Numbered from the stretch's first letter, positions 1 to 5,275 are shown. The stretch: DNA of 5,415 bases from Shewanella sp. (GCA_004195335.1 SDWK01000562.1:1-5415); one strand, 5' to 3'. Notes: generated by a model from the sequence alone, not told the origin. Numbers and translations are program-made.

Positions 1-19
1 AGATGTGTATAAGAGACAG
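1..19 (+). other. Residual Nextera/Tn5 mosaic-end adapter (artefact)
   Basis: The first 19 bases, AGATGTGTATAAGAGACAG, are exactly the Tn5 mosaic end used in Nextera-type library preparation. This is untrimmed adapter at a contig end, not genomic DNA or a natural transposon. The first gene's promoter therefore cannot be read here: only about 25 genomic bases precede its start codon. Confidence 0.97.
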
Positions 20-44
20 TTTTTGTAATTAGATAAGGATTGTC

Positions 45-509
45 ATGAAAAAAATAGTAATCGCTTTTTTAATAATATTTCTGGGTACAGCTTGCTCGAT
101 CAAGCAGAGAGTTGATCCTATTCAAATAAATAATACCGCAGTTGTGTGCATTCAAGAAAATCCCGATGTTCGACAGGGTTTTTTAAAAGAGATGGAAACA
201 GTCCTAAAAGAGAAAAAGATAGGTTACAGAATAGTTAGAGAGCTTGATGCTAGTAATCAGTGTGAATGGACTGCTACATATACTGCTAATTGGGCTTGGG
301 ATCTGGCTTTATATATGGTGTACGCTGAGATAAAAGTCTTTCACGATGGTCGTCTTGATGGTGAGGCTATCTATGATGCAAGAGGTGGTGGAGCTAATAT
401 GAATAAGTTTATCGATGCAGAGCCAAAGATAAGAGAGTTGATAGAACAACTAATAAAGCAAAAACAGGCATCACTTCAGTGGTCTCCCATGGAAGAGATT
501 GCAATTTAG
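45..509 (+). CDS. Small outer-membrane-type lipoprotein (Sbal_3080-like), function unknown
   Basis: A 154-residue protein with a lipoprotein signal: K2-K3, a hydrophobic stretch at residues 4-13, then G14-T15-A16-C17, with C17 the likely lipidated cysteine. There is no Asp at +2 (it is Ser18), so sorting to the outer membrane is expected. The mature part has two further cysteines (in VCIQENP and NQCEW), a Trp/Tyr-rich middle (TANWAWDLALYMVYAEIKV) and a Gly-rich ARGGGAN turn. From memory this resembles the family named Sbal_3080 lipoproteins in Shewanella and Pseudomonas; no activity is known to me. The start is supported by AAGGA at 35-39, five bases before ATG. The gene is visibly more AT-rich than its neighbours, with many AAA, ATA and TTA codons, and is closed by its own terminator, so it is a separate unit from the genes that follow. 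Confidence 0.85.
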   Translation: MKKIVIAFLIIFLGTACSIKQRVDPIQINNTAVVCIQENPDVRQGFLKEMETVLKEKKIGYRIVRELDASNQCEWTATYTANWAWDLALYMVYAEIKVFHDGRLDGEAIYDARGGGANMNKFIDAEPKIRELIEQLIKQKQASLQWSPMEEIAI

Positions 510-513
510 CTTC

Positions 514-538
514 AAGGCCGGCATTAGCCGGCCTTTTT
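514..538 (+). terminator. Rho-independent terminator of the lipoprotein gene
   Basis: A perfect 9-bp stem, AAGGCCGGC (514-522) with GCCGGCCTT (527-535), and a 4-base loop ATTA, followed by a T run (534-538). It starts five bases after the stop codon. On the other strand the tail is TTGAA, a poor U tract, so it probably serves the lipoprotein gene much better than the convergent ric gene ending at 560. Confidence 0.93.
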
Positions 539-559
539 GTTCTCTGTCGTCACGCGTGT

Positions 560-1270
560 TTAGAGGGCTAATGCCTTAGGGAAGAGGATATTATTCTCAA
601 GGTGAATGTGCTGCATTAGATCGGCTTCGAACTCGGCCAGTGTCGCGTAACAAACGCGCCATGTGGTGCATGCATGCTCGGGTGGTTGGAAGTGATTGGT
701 CAGTTCATGAAGCTTCTCAAGCATCTGACCCGCACTGTCATGCTCGTGTTGCATCGCGTTGATAGGATTGCCGATATGGCCGAAGCATCCTTCGACGGTT
801 TCGCCAGCGGCCATGGCTCTGATGGCCGGGAACAGGATCCTCTCCTCCTTCATCAGATGGGGAGTAAGATCATCGACTAATGCGCGGACCCAGCCTGCAA
901 AAGGTTTAATTTCGGCGTGACGCTCGCCATGTGCCCGCACCATCTTCTGGCTGTATTCGATTAACAGCGGTGCCTTCTCTCTGACGTAGGCGTGATGATT
1001 GGCTTCAATGTAATCGATGAGTTCACCGAGCGGCATAAGATTGAGTGCATCATCTTTTTGGCCTTCAGCGTTAATTTTGCTAAGTGCCGTTTCGACTTCA
1101 GCTAATGATATACCGGCCTTGTCACAAGCCACGGCAAGCGTTCGCCCTCCACCACAACAAAAATCGATACCAAATTGACTAAATACATGGGCATAGCGAA
1201 AGTCATCGGCCACAAGTTGACCGACACGCTGTTCAGATAAAGAGATCTCAGTCTGCTCTGTAACACTCAT
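560..1270 (-). CDS. ric: Iron-sulfur cluster repair di-iron protein (RIC/YtfE/ScdA family)
   Basis: A 236-residue cytoplasmic protein of the family that restores Fe-S clusters damaged by nitric oxide or oxidants. An N-terminal ScdA_N domain (about residues 13-50) carries the hallmark Cys38-Cys39-Gly-Gly. A hemerythrin-like four-helix domain follows. Compared with E. coli YtfE ligands (H84, H129, E133, H160, H204, E208), the matching residues are H93 (H-x3-RE), H138 and E142 (HLMKE), H177 (EHDSAG), H221 and E225 (HIHLENN): a full di-iron set. Length is close to YtfE (220). A GTG at 1276 would extend the frame by two codons, but the Shine-Dalgarno GAGG (minus strand, 1279-1276) overlaps that GTG and lies five bases before the ATG at 1270, so 1270 is chosen. 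It follows tetR on the same strand after 111 bp, with its own promoter. Function is inferred from the family and its complete ligands. Confidence 0.95.
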   Translation of the reverse strand: MSVTEQTEISLSEQRVGQLVADDFRYAHVFSQFGIDFCCGGGRTLAVACDKAGISLAEVETALSKINAEGQKDDALNLMPLGELIDYIEANHHAYVREKAPLLIEYSQKMVRAHGERHAEIKPFAGWVRALVDDLTPHLMKEERILFPAIRAMAAGETVEGCFGHIGNPINAMQHEHDSAGQMLEKLHELTNHFQPPEHACTTWRVCYATLAEFEADLMQHIHLENNILFPKALAL

Positions 1271-1304
1271 AAACACCTCAAAGCTGCAAATTAATTATAC
1301 CTTT

Positions 1305-1327
1305 AAGGTGTATATTATTAGCCTCTT
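1305..1327 (-). promoter_or_regulatory. NsrR-like operator overlapping the ric promoter
   Basis: The 23-bp stretch can be set against the gammaproteobacterial NsrR palindrome (AAGATGCATTT, one base, AAATGCATCTT). The left arm AAGGTGTATAT (1305-1315) matches at 8 of 11 positions and the right arm ATTAGCCTCTT (1317-1327) at 7 of 11. It covers the -10 box, part of the spacer and the predicted start point, where a repressor would act. ytfE-type genes are classic members of the nitric-oxide-responsive NsrR regulon. The match is imperfect, and the consensus is recalled rather than computed from this genome. Confidence 0.4.
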
Positions 1328-1340
1328 TAAACTCTGGCAA
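1312..1340 (-). promoter_or_regulatory. Sigma70-like promoter of ric
   Basis: Read on the minus strand, TTGCCA (1340-1335) and TAATAT (1317-1312) are separated by exactly 17 bases, a good -35/-10 pair. Transcription would start near 1305, about 35 bases before the ric ATG. This makes ric transcribable independently of tetR. Confidence 0.6.
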
Positions 1341-1381
1341 GTAAAACTTGACTAAATTGCTCAGGAATTAATATTTTAGCC

Positions 1382-1972
1382 TTAATCTGCTTTGTCTGTT
1401 ACCGATGTAGCTTGAAGTAGCAAAGGGATCAGGCTGTCAACCGTGACTCTGTAGGCATGGGGGTCGTTGTTCATAACCTTGCCCCAGTTCAGGTAACAGT
1501 TAAACAGTTCTGCACGGCTCTCCTGTTCACGCTCATTGAGCCCTGAGTCGGCAAATGCTCGTTGAATGACGGCCATTCGGCGTGAGTGAATATTTTCAAA
1601 TACTGCCATTGCTGCTTCGTCGTGACTGGCCCAAGCGCGAATGGCCAATTCATATTTGGCCAGATCTTGCCCTGCGACGGTATCTGCAATGGTTTGCAGT
1701 CGCTGTTTAGGGGGGAGTTGTGGCAGATCCGGGTTGTCCGTTAACACTGCGTTAAATTCAGAGACCCAGTACTCCAGCATATGATCGAGCAGATCTTGCC
1801 TGTCTTTAAAGTGCCAGTAGAAGCTGGTCTTGGCGACGCCGACGGTGCGGGACAAACTCCCTATACTGAGCTTGTCAACACCATGATTTGAAAGCATTTT
1901 TAGTCCTGCTTCCAACCATTGGTTCTTAGAGAAACGTTGGCGCGTTACTTTACCGGTCATTGATATACCCAT
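1382..1972 (-). CDS. TetR/AcrR-family transcriptional regulator, divergent from the dehalogenase operon
   Basis: A 196-residue one-component repressor. The N-terminal helix-turn-helix domain spans about residues 12-60, with the typical recognition-helix stretch VGVAKTSFYWHFKDRQDLL (residues 44-62). The C-terminal part is helical and variable, as expected for a ligand-binding and dimerisation domain; its ligand cannot be read. ATG at 1972 gives the longest frame but has no clear Shine-Dalgarno. The in-frame ATG at 1960 (192 residues) has GGG seven bases upstream and is a fair alternative. It is transcribed away from the cytochrome-fklB-rdhAB operon across 272 bp holding two matching palindromes, the usual layout of an autoregulated TetR repressor that also controls its divergent neighbour. 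The family is certain; the target and inducer (possibly an organohalide) are inference. Confidence 0.93.
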   Translation of the reverse strand: MGISMTGKVTRQRFSKNQWLEAGLKMLSNHGVDKLSIGSLSRTVGVAKTSFYWHFKDRQDLLDHMLEYWVSEFNAVLTDNPDLPQLPPKQRLQTIADTVAGQDLAKYELAIRAWASHDEAAMAVFENIHSRRMAVIQRAFADSGLNEREQESRAELFNCYLNWGKVMNNDPHAYRVTVDSLIPLLLQATSVTDKAD

Positions 1973-2048
1973 ATAAAAATTGTGGTTGATGCTCTAAATC
2001 AAAAATTGTCTATTTTCAGACCGTGTGTCACATTTTTACAACCTCTTT

Positions 2049-2066
2049 ATGTACCGAGTGGTACAT
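2049..2066. promoter_or_regulatory. Putative TetR operator O1
   Basis: Perfect inverted repeat ATGTACC-GAGT-GGTACAT: 7-bp arms, 4-base spacer, 18 bp in all. It lies 76 bp upstream of the tetR start and shares its pattern with O2, 43 bp away centre to centre. The size and symmetry suit a TetR-family dimer. It could control tetR itself, assist repression of the operon, or both. Confidence 0.7.
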
Positions 2067-2084
2067 TGAGGGGTATTATCGCCT

Positions 2085-2114
2085 TTAACGTATGTACTGG
2101 TCGGTACTTATATC
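2085..2114 (+). promoter_or_regulatory. Candidate promoter of the cytochrome-fklB-rdhAB operon
   Basis: TTAACG (2085-2090) and TATATC (2109-2114) are spaced by 18 bases; each box matches the sigma70 consensus at four of six positions. O2 sits almost exactly in the spacer, the usual place for a TetR-type repressor. An alternative is TATTAT (2073-2078, five of six) with a weak TGTACC at 2050-2055, overlapped by O1. In either case the leader before the first gene is over 100 bases. I cannot choose between the two from sequence alone. Confidence 0.3.
2092..2109. promoter_or_regulatory. Putative TetR operator O2
   Basis: ATGTACT-GGTC-GGTACTT has the same 18-bp architecture as O1. The outer and core bases (ATGTAC...GGTAC) are kept, with one change in each arm relative to O1. 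The centre-to-centre distance of 43 bp is about four helical turns, so both sites face the same side of the DNA. O2 fills the spacer of a candidate plus-strand promoter. Confidence 0.68.
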
Positions 2115-2244
2115 GTTGGGTAAGCGAGTTCGGGTCATTATCCCAAATTAGCGGCCGAAGGTTAACCCGTTTTGGATTTTCATTCAGTGCTATATGACTC
2201 ATTCGCTTTGCCTGTGGCAGTGTGTCGATAGGAAACTTAAAAAA

Positions 2245-2754
2245 ATGCAGAAGACAGTTCTCTCAATAAGCTTACTTGCAAGCCTACTTTGTGTTGCAGC
2301 AGAAGCAAATTCAATGCCTGATCCCTACGCCGATCCTGTGGCGGCAATTCAAGCCCGTCAAGGCGTTCACCGTCTCATGGGGGCAAGCCTGATGGATGCC
2401 GGTGCCATCGCCACCGGCAAGAAACCGTGGAATGGTTTCACCATGCTTAACCGTGTCGATTCGCTGGCCGGTTTATCCATCATATATAACGATTTTTTCT
2501 TTGTGTCTGACTCCTTCACTGAAAGTAAGGCCAGTGATGACTTACTGGAACGCAAGGAGGAGTTTCAAAGCCGCTCTAAGGCGCTTAAAAATGCCACTCT
2601 TGGTCTGCGTTTAGCGGTTCGAAACCATGATGGTCATTCCAGTATGAAAGCCGTGGTAACCACTATTCAAGCCTGTAATGCCTGTCATCAGAGCTTTATG
2701 AAGCCTGAAACAAGGTTGATTCTACCCTTACCCGATGCACCTGCCGGACATTAA
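2245..2754 (+). CDS. Exported cytochrome c'/c556-like monohaem protein
   Basis: A 169-residue protein with a Sec signal peptide (MQKTVLSISLLASLLCVAAEA, cleavage near residues 21-23) and one haem-binding motif, C144-N-A-C147-H148, near the C-terminus as in the cytochrome c' four-helix-bundle family. The N-terminal ARQGVHRLMG (residues 37-46) matches the family's YRQ-x-A-L-x-LM helix, and DLLERKEEFQSRSKALKNAT corresponds to its third helix. Length and haem position fit. The frame is open upstream to an ATG at 2194, but that would place 17 extra residues ahead of the signal peptide; ATG 2245 with AGGA at 2230-2233 is preferred, although the 11-base spacing is long. First gene of the operon, 47 bp ahead of fklB. 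Such proteins carry electrons (c556, six-coordinate) or bind NO (c'). His42 falls where cytochrome c' has its distal-pocket Leu or Met. A role in feeding RdhA is inference. Confidence 0.88.
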   Translation: MQKTVLSISLLASLLCVAAEANSMPDPYADPVAAIQARQGVHRLMGASLMDAGAIATGKKPWNGFTMLNRVDSLAGLSIIYNDFFFVSDSFTESKASDDLLERKEEFQSRSKALKNATLGLRLAVRNHDGHSSMKAVVTTIQACNACHQSFMKPETRLILPLPDAPAGH

Positions 2755-2801
2755 CAACTGCAGTTTAAGTACATTTACCTAATTTAAGGAGTCGAATCAT
2801 C

Positions 2802-3431
2802 ATGACAGATCCTAAACCTTTATCGCTCGAGAATGATGAACAGAAAGTCAGTTATGGACTGGGATGGCAGTTTGGCCGCCACCTACAAACTCATAACTTT
2901 GACGGGTTGGAGATGGAAACCGTTTTTGCCGGAATGTTGGATTGTTTCCATGACAGAGCGGCTCCCATCACAGATCAGCAAGTGGAATCGGCATTTAAAA
3001 ATATCGCCGCTCTGGCAGCGGCCATTCGTCAACGCGAAGCTGATGAAACAGCGGGCCGAAGTCAGGCGTTTATGTCTGAAAACGCCCTTAAGCCTGGTGT
3101 CGTTATCACAGACTCTGGGCTGCAATACAAGGTCATAGAGATGGGTGAGGGTCGAACTGCCGGGCAGGTCGATAATGTCATCGTTCATTACCATGGCATG
3201 TTGATCAACGGTGAAGTGTTCGACAGCTCCGTCGAGAGAGGGGAGCCGGTAGAGTTTCCGGTGCAGAGCGTTATTCCCGGTTGGACAGAGGTATTACAGA
3301 TGATGCCGGCAGGCTCTAAATGGCGAGTATATGTCCCGGCAGAGTTGGCCTATGGTCAAGTGGGTAAGGTGCCGAAGATCCCCGGGAATGCGGCCTTGAT
3401 TTTCGATCTTGAACTTATCGAAGTCGTTTGA
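2802..3431 (+). CDS. fklB: Cytoplasmic FKBP-type peptidyl-prolyl cis-trans isomerase (FklB-like)
   Basis: A 209-residue protein with an FKBP N-terminal dimerisation domain (about residues 10-98) and an FKBP catalytic domain (about 105-209), close to E. coli FklB in length (206) and sequence, including FDSSV-RGEP-EFPV-VIPGW. The active-site residues known from FKBP12 are all visible: Y130, F140, D141, F152, V157, I158, W161, Y184 and F201. There is no signal peptide or lipobox, unlike FkpA or Mip, so it should act in the cytoplasm. ATG follows AAGGAG (2786-2791) at ten bases, a strong ribosome site. It lies between the cytochrome and rdhA, with 47- and 51-base gaps. Known dehalogenase clusters often carry PceT, a trigger-factor-like isomerase that holds the Tat precursor during cofactor loading. 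This unrelated FKBP may do the same job for RdhA. The enzyme assignment is firm; the client is inferred from position. Confidence 0.95.
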   Translation: MTDPKPLSLENDEQKVSYGLGWQFGRHLQTHNFDGLEMETVFAGMLDCFHDRAAPITDQQVESAFKNIAALAAAIRQREADETAGRSQAFMSENALKPGVVITDSGLQYKVIEMGEGRTAGQVDNVIVHYHGMLINGEVFDSSVERGEPVEFPVQSVIPGWTEVLQMMPAGSKWRVYVPAELAYGQVGKVPKIPGNAALIFDLELIEVV

Positions 3432-3439
3432 CCCTGTTC

Positions 3440-3460
3440 ACAGAGACTTTGTCTCCTTGT
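3440..3460 (+). other. Small intercistronic hairpin between fklB and rdhA
   Basis: GAGAC (3443-3447), loop TTT, GTCTC (3451-3455) form a perfect 5-bp stem. ACA (3440-3442) and TGT (3458-3460) can extend it across a two-base CT bulge. There is no T run after it, so it is not a convincing terminator. It could affect mRNA stability or the ratio of rdhA to fklB message, or be chance. Confidence 0.3.
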
Positions 3461-3482
3461 TACATGAAGAGAATTAAGCATT

Positions 3483-4952
3483 ATGACAAACCAAATTGAA
3501 AACCGGAGCTCACAAGAGCTACAAGATGATCTGCCGAACATGTCGCGACGTAGTTTCTTTAAGAAAACCGTCATAGGTGGCGGTGCGGCTATGTTGACCG
3601 GGGGAGTGGCATTAGGCGCGTCGAAAGCGGCGCTGGAAGGGTCGACGAATACGCCGGGTATCGAAGTCGATGAACTCAACTTTAAGCCCTTCGATCAACG
3701 TAACCTGGTATTGACTCATGCGGTTAGCCCAAAATTGTCGAAAATAGATCATCCCGAGCGTTCGGTTCAGTATTCACATTTGTGGAAGAAAGACTTCAAT
3801 TTTAATGATGTGATCCAGACATTCGAGAACCGCGATCATTTCGATAATAGTAAATCCGGATATGGTCAGGCCGACAGGGCTATCGGCCATGCTGCCTGGT
3901 ATCCTCTGGTTGTTGCAAAATCACGAGCATCCGCCTTCGGTCAGCCAAACACTCCCTTACATAGCTGGGATCAAACCGACGTAGAAGAAGAACAATATGA
4001 TTGGGGAAGCGGGAAACGAGCCGCAGACATGATCCGTTCCACCGGACGCTTGTTTGGCGCGGTCCGTGTCGGTATCGCTAAATTCGACAAGCGTTTCGTC
4101 TACGATCCCCTTTATGACATGGAAGATGAGCGGACCCTATCTTGGGAGAAAGATTTCCCATTCAAGCCCAAGTCGGTGATTGTCATTGCTACCCCTATGG
4201 ATTATGACAACGTGGCGACAGCTCCGTCCTGGACCTCAGAAGGGGCCACAGGTAACGGATATAGCGACATGGGTAAGATGGCTTGCCAGATGGCGAAATT
4301 CATTCGTGGTTGTGGTTATCACGCCGTGGGTGCGGGTAACGATCTGGCTAACTCGGTGGCTTATGCGATTCTGGCGGGCATGGGAGAAGGGGGACGTCTC
4401 GGATCCTGTATCATGCCAGGGGTCGGACCCAGAGTGAGACTGTGTAAGATCTTCACCGATATCGATTTTGAAGATGCTTACGATCAGCCACGTACCTGGG
4501 GCGTGCGTGAGTTCTGCAAGACCTGTAAGAAGTGTGCTGACTCTTGCCCGTCAGGTGCCATCAGTCAGGACGATGAACCCACCTTTGAGCCTACCTATGA
4601 GTTCAGTGATGAACCGGGTTATACCTGGAATAGCCACTCGGGCGTCAGTAAATGGCATTCAGACTCCAAACGCTGCTTCAACTTCTGGGTCGATAACGAC
4701 ACCTCCTGTTTGAACTGCATCGCCAGCTGTACCTTTAATGAACCTGATTTCTGGCATCATTGGATGATGATGGCGGTTAATCCTATGATGCCCAAATTCC
4801 TGCATGCATTTATGGCCGAAGCCCATCCGGCGTTTGGCTATGGCGGACAGGGAGCTGAGCCTATTCCGGGTAAGGTTGAGAAGTTCTGGGAGTCTGGTGC
4901 CGACATGCGCGCCAACACTGCAATGAAAAATAACATCGGCACAGCCGGTTAA
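3483..4952 (+). CDS. rdhA: Reductive dehalogenase catalytic subunit (corrinoid/Fe-S, Tat-exported)
   Basis: A 489-residue enzyme removing halogen from organohalides as terminal electron acceptors, using a corrinoid and two [4Fe-4S] clusters on the outer face of the inner membrane. Length is near Sulfurospirillum PceA (501). A Tat signal is plain: S21-R22-R23-S24-F25-F26-K27, then a Gly/Ala-rich hydrophobic stretch to about residue 50. The first cluster motif is C345-x2-C348-x2-C351-x3-C355-P; the second is C398-x10-C409-x2-C412-x3-C416, followed by Thr instead of the frequent Pro. The corrinoid domain shows Y260, N286 and R319, at exactly the spacings of PceA catalytic residues Y246, N272 and R305 as I recall them; R317 is the alternative Arg. 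The AGMGEGGRLG and GPRVR blocks are also typical. ATG follows a modest AAGAGA (3467-3472). It lies 18 bp before rdhB. The substrate cannot be read from sequence; tetrachloroethene activity is known in Shewanella sediminis. Confidence 0.96.
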   Translation: MTNQIENRSSQELQDDLPNMSRRSFFKKTVIGGGAAMLTGGVALGASKAALEGSTNTPGIEVDELNFKPFDQRNLVLTHAVSPKLSKIDHPERSVQYSHLWKKDFNFNDVIQTFENRDHFDNSKSGYGQADRAIGHAAWYPLVVAKSRASAFGQPNTPLHSWDQTDVEEEQYDWGSGKRAADMIRSTGRLFGAVRVGIAKFDKRFVYDPLYDMEDERTLSWEKDFPFKPKSVIVIATPMDYDNVATAPSWTSEGATGNGYSDMGKMACQMAKFIRGCGYHAVGAGNDLANSVAYAILAGMGEGGRLGSCIMPGVGPRVRLCKIFTDIDFEDAYDQPRTWGVREFCKTCKKCADSCPSGAISQDDEPTFEPTYEFSDEPGYTWNSHSGVSKWHSDSKRCFNFWVDNDTSCLNCIASCTFNEPDFWHHWMMMAVNPMMPKFLHAFMAEAHPAFGYGGQGAEPIPGKVEKFWESGADMRANTAMKNNIGTAG

Positions 4953-4970
4953 CACATAGGAGAAAGAGTG

Positions 4971-5255
4971 ATGGAAGCTTTACAATGGTTCTGTCTGGGC
5001 ATTATCAGTATGTTGACAATCAACGTCATGGTGTATGTCCACATGGTGGTTAAACTTAAATGGTATGCGATACCTCTATTGTTGATCGGAATTCTGGATA
5101 TCTTGTTTGGCATCGCCTGGTGTGGCTCTTCATTTATTGAAGGTTATGCGCAATCCGGTGCATTGGGGTTATCAGTGTTTGCCGGTTCCGGCCTACTTAT
5201 GGTGATTGTTACCTGGCGTCACCTGGTTGCGCCTGGCTTCAAGCCCGCTCAATAA
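4971..5255 (+). CDS. rdhB: Reductive dehalogenase membrane anchor
   Basis: A 94-residue, very hydrophobic protein with three predicted membrane helices (about residues 6-27, 32-52 and 62-82), the size and topology of PceB/RdhB anchors that tether mature RdhA to the outer face of the cytoplasmic membrane. The W31-Y32 pair at the start of helix 2 and the loop E57-G-Y-A before helix 3 fit the family; conserved loop glutamates are a known feature of these anchors. It has no haem, quinone or Fe-S motif, so on its own it does not show how electrons reach RdhA. GTG at 4968 is in frame one codon earlier, but ATG 4971 sits eight bases after AGGAG (4958-4962), the better spacing. Being only 18 bases downstream of rdhA, it is almost surely translated from the same message. 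Last gene of the operon. Confidence 0.93.
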   Translation: MEALQWFCLGIISMLTINVMVYVHMVVKLKWYAIPLLLIGILDILFGIAWCGSSFIEGYAQSGALGLSVFAGSGLLMVIVTWRHLVAPGFKPAQ

Positions 5256-5275
5256 TTTATACCGATAGGTATTAA
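5256..5275. repeat. TATACC/GGTAT palindrome, copy 1
   Basis: TTTATACCGATAGGTATTAA begins directly after the rdhB stop codon. ATACC (5259-5263) pairs with GGTAT (5268-5272) across GATA, and the outer TT and AA also pair. It resembles the second palindrome at 5323-5342 and the short TATACC...GGTATA repeats scattered through Shewanella and Vibrio genomes. Confidence 0.45.

Noticed and set aside
674..880. Plus-strand open frame inside ric
   Set aside because: It lies antisense within a gene with a complete conserved ligand set and has no protein features of its own.
1986..2002. TTGAT...ATCAA inverted repeat resembling an FNR/Anr box
   Set aside because: The arms are right but the spacer is seven bases instead of the four required for FNR-type binding.
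2024..2040. GTCACATTTTT resembling half of a CRP site
   Set aside because: Only one half-site is present; the opposite arm shows no match to TGTGA at the required spacing.
1982..2197. 71-codon open frame in the tetR/cytochrome intergenic region
   Set aside because: It covers both operators and the candidate promoters, has no ribosome site and no recognisable protein features; it is regulatory DNA that happens to be open.
2110..2244. Possible cobalamin riboswitch before the corrinoid-dependent operon
   Set aside because: No B12-box-like GCCACTG motif or supporting stem architecture is recognisable, and the leader is short for this class.
2194..2244. Upstream ATG at 2194 for the cytochrome
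   Set aside because: It would put 17 residues, including KLKK, ahead of a normal signal peptide; ATG 2245 has AGGA upstream and gives a standard export signal.
2755..2801. AACTGCAGTT palindrome after the cytochrome gene as a terminator
   Set aside because: Five-base arms with no loop and no adequate T run; it cannot form a terminator hairpin.
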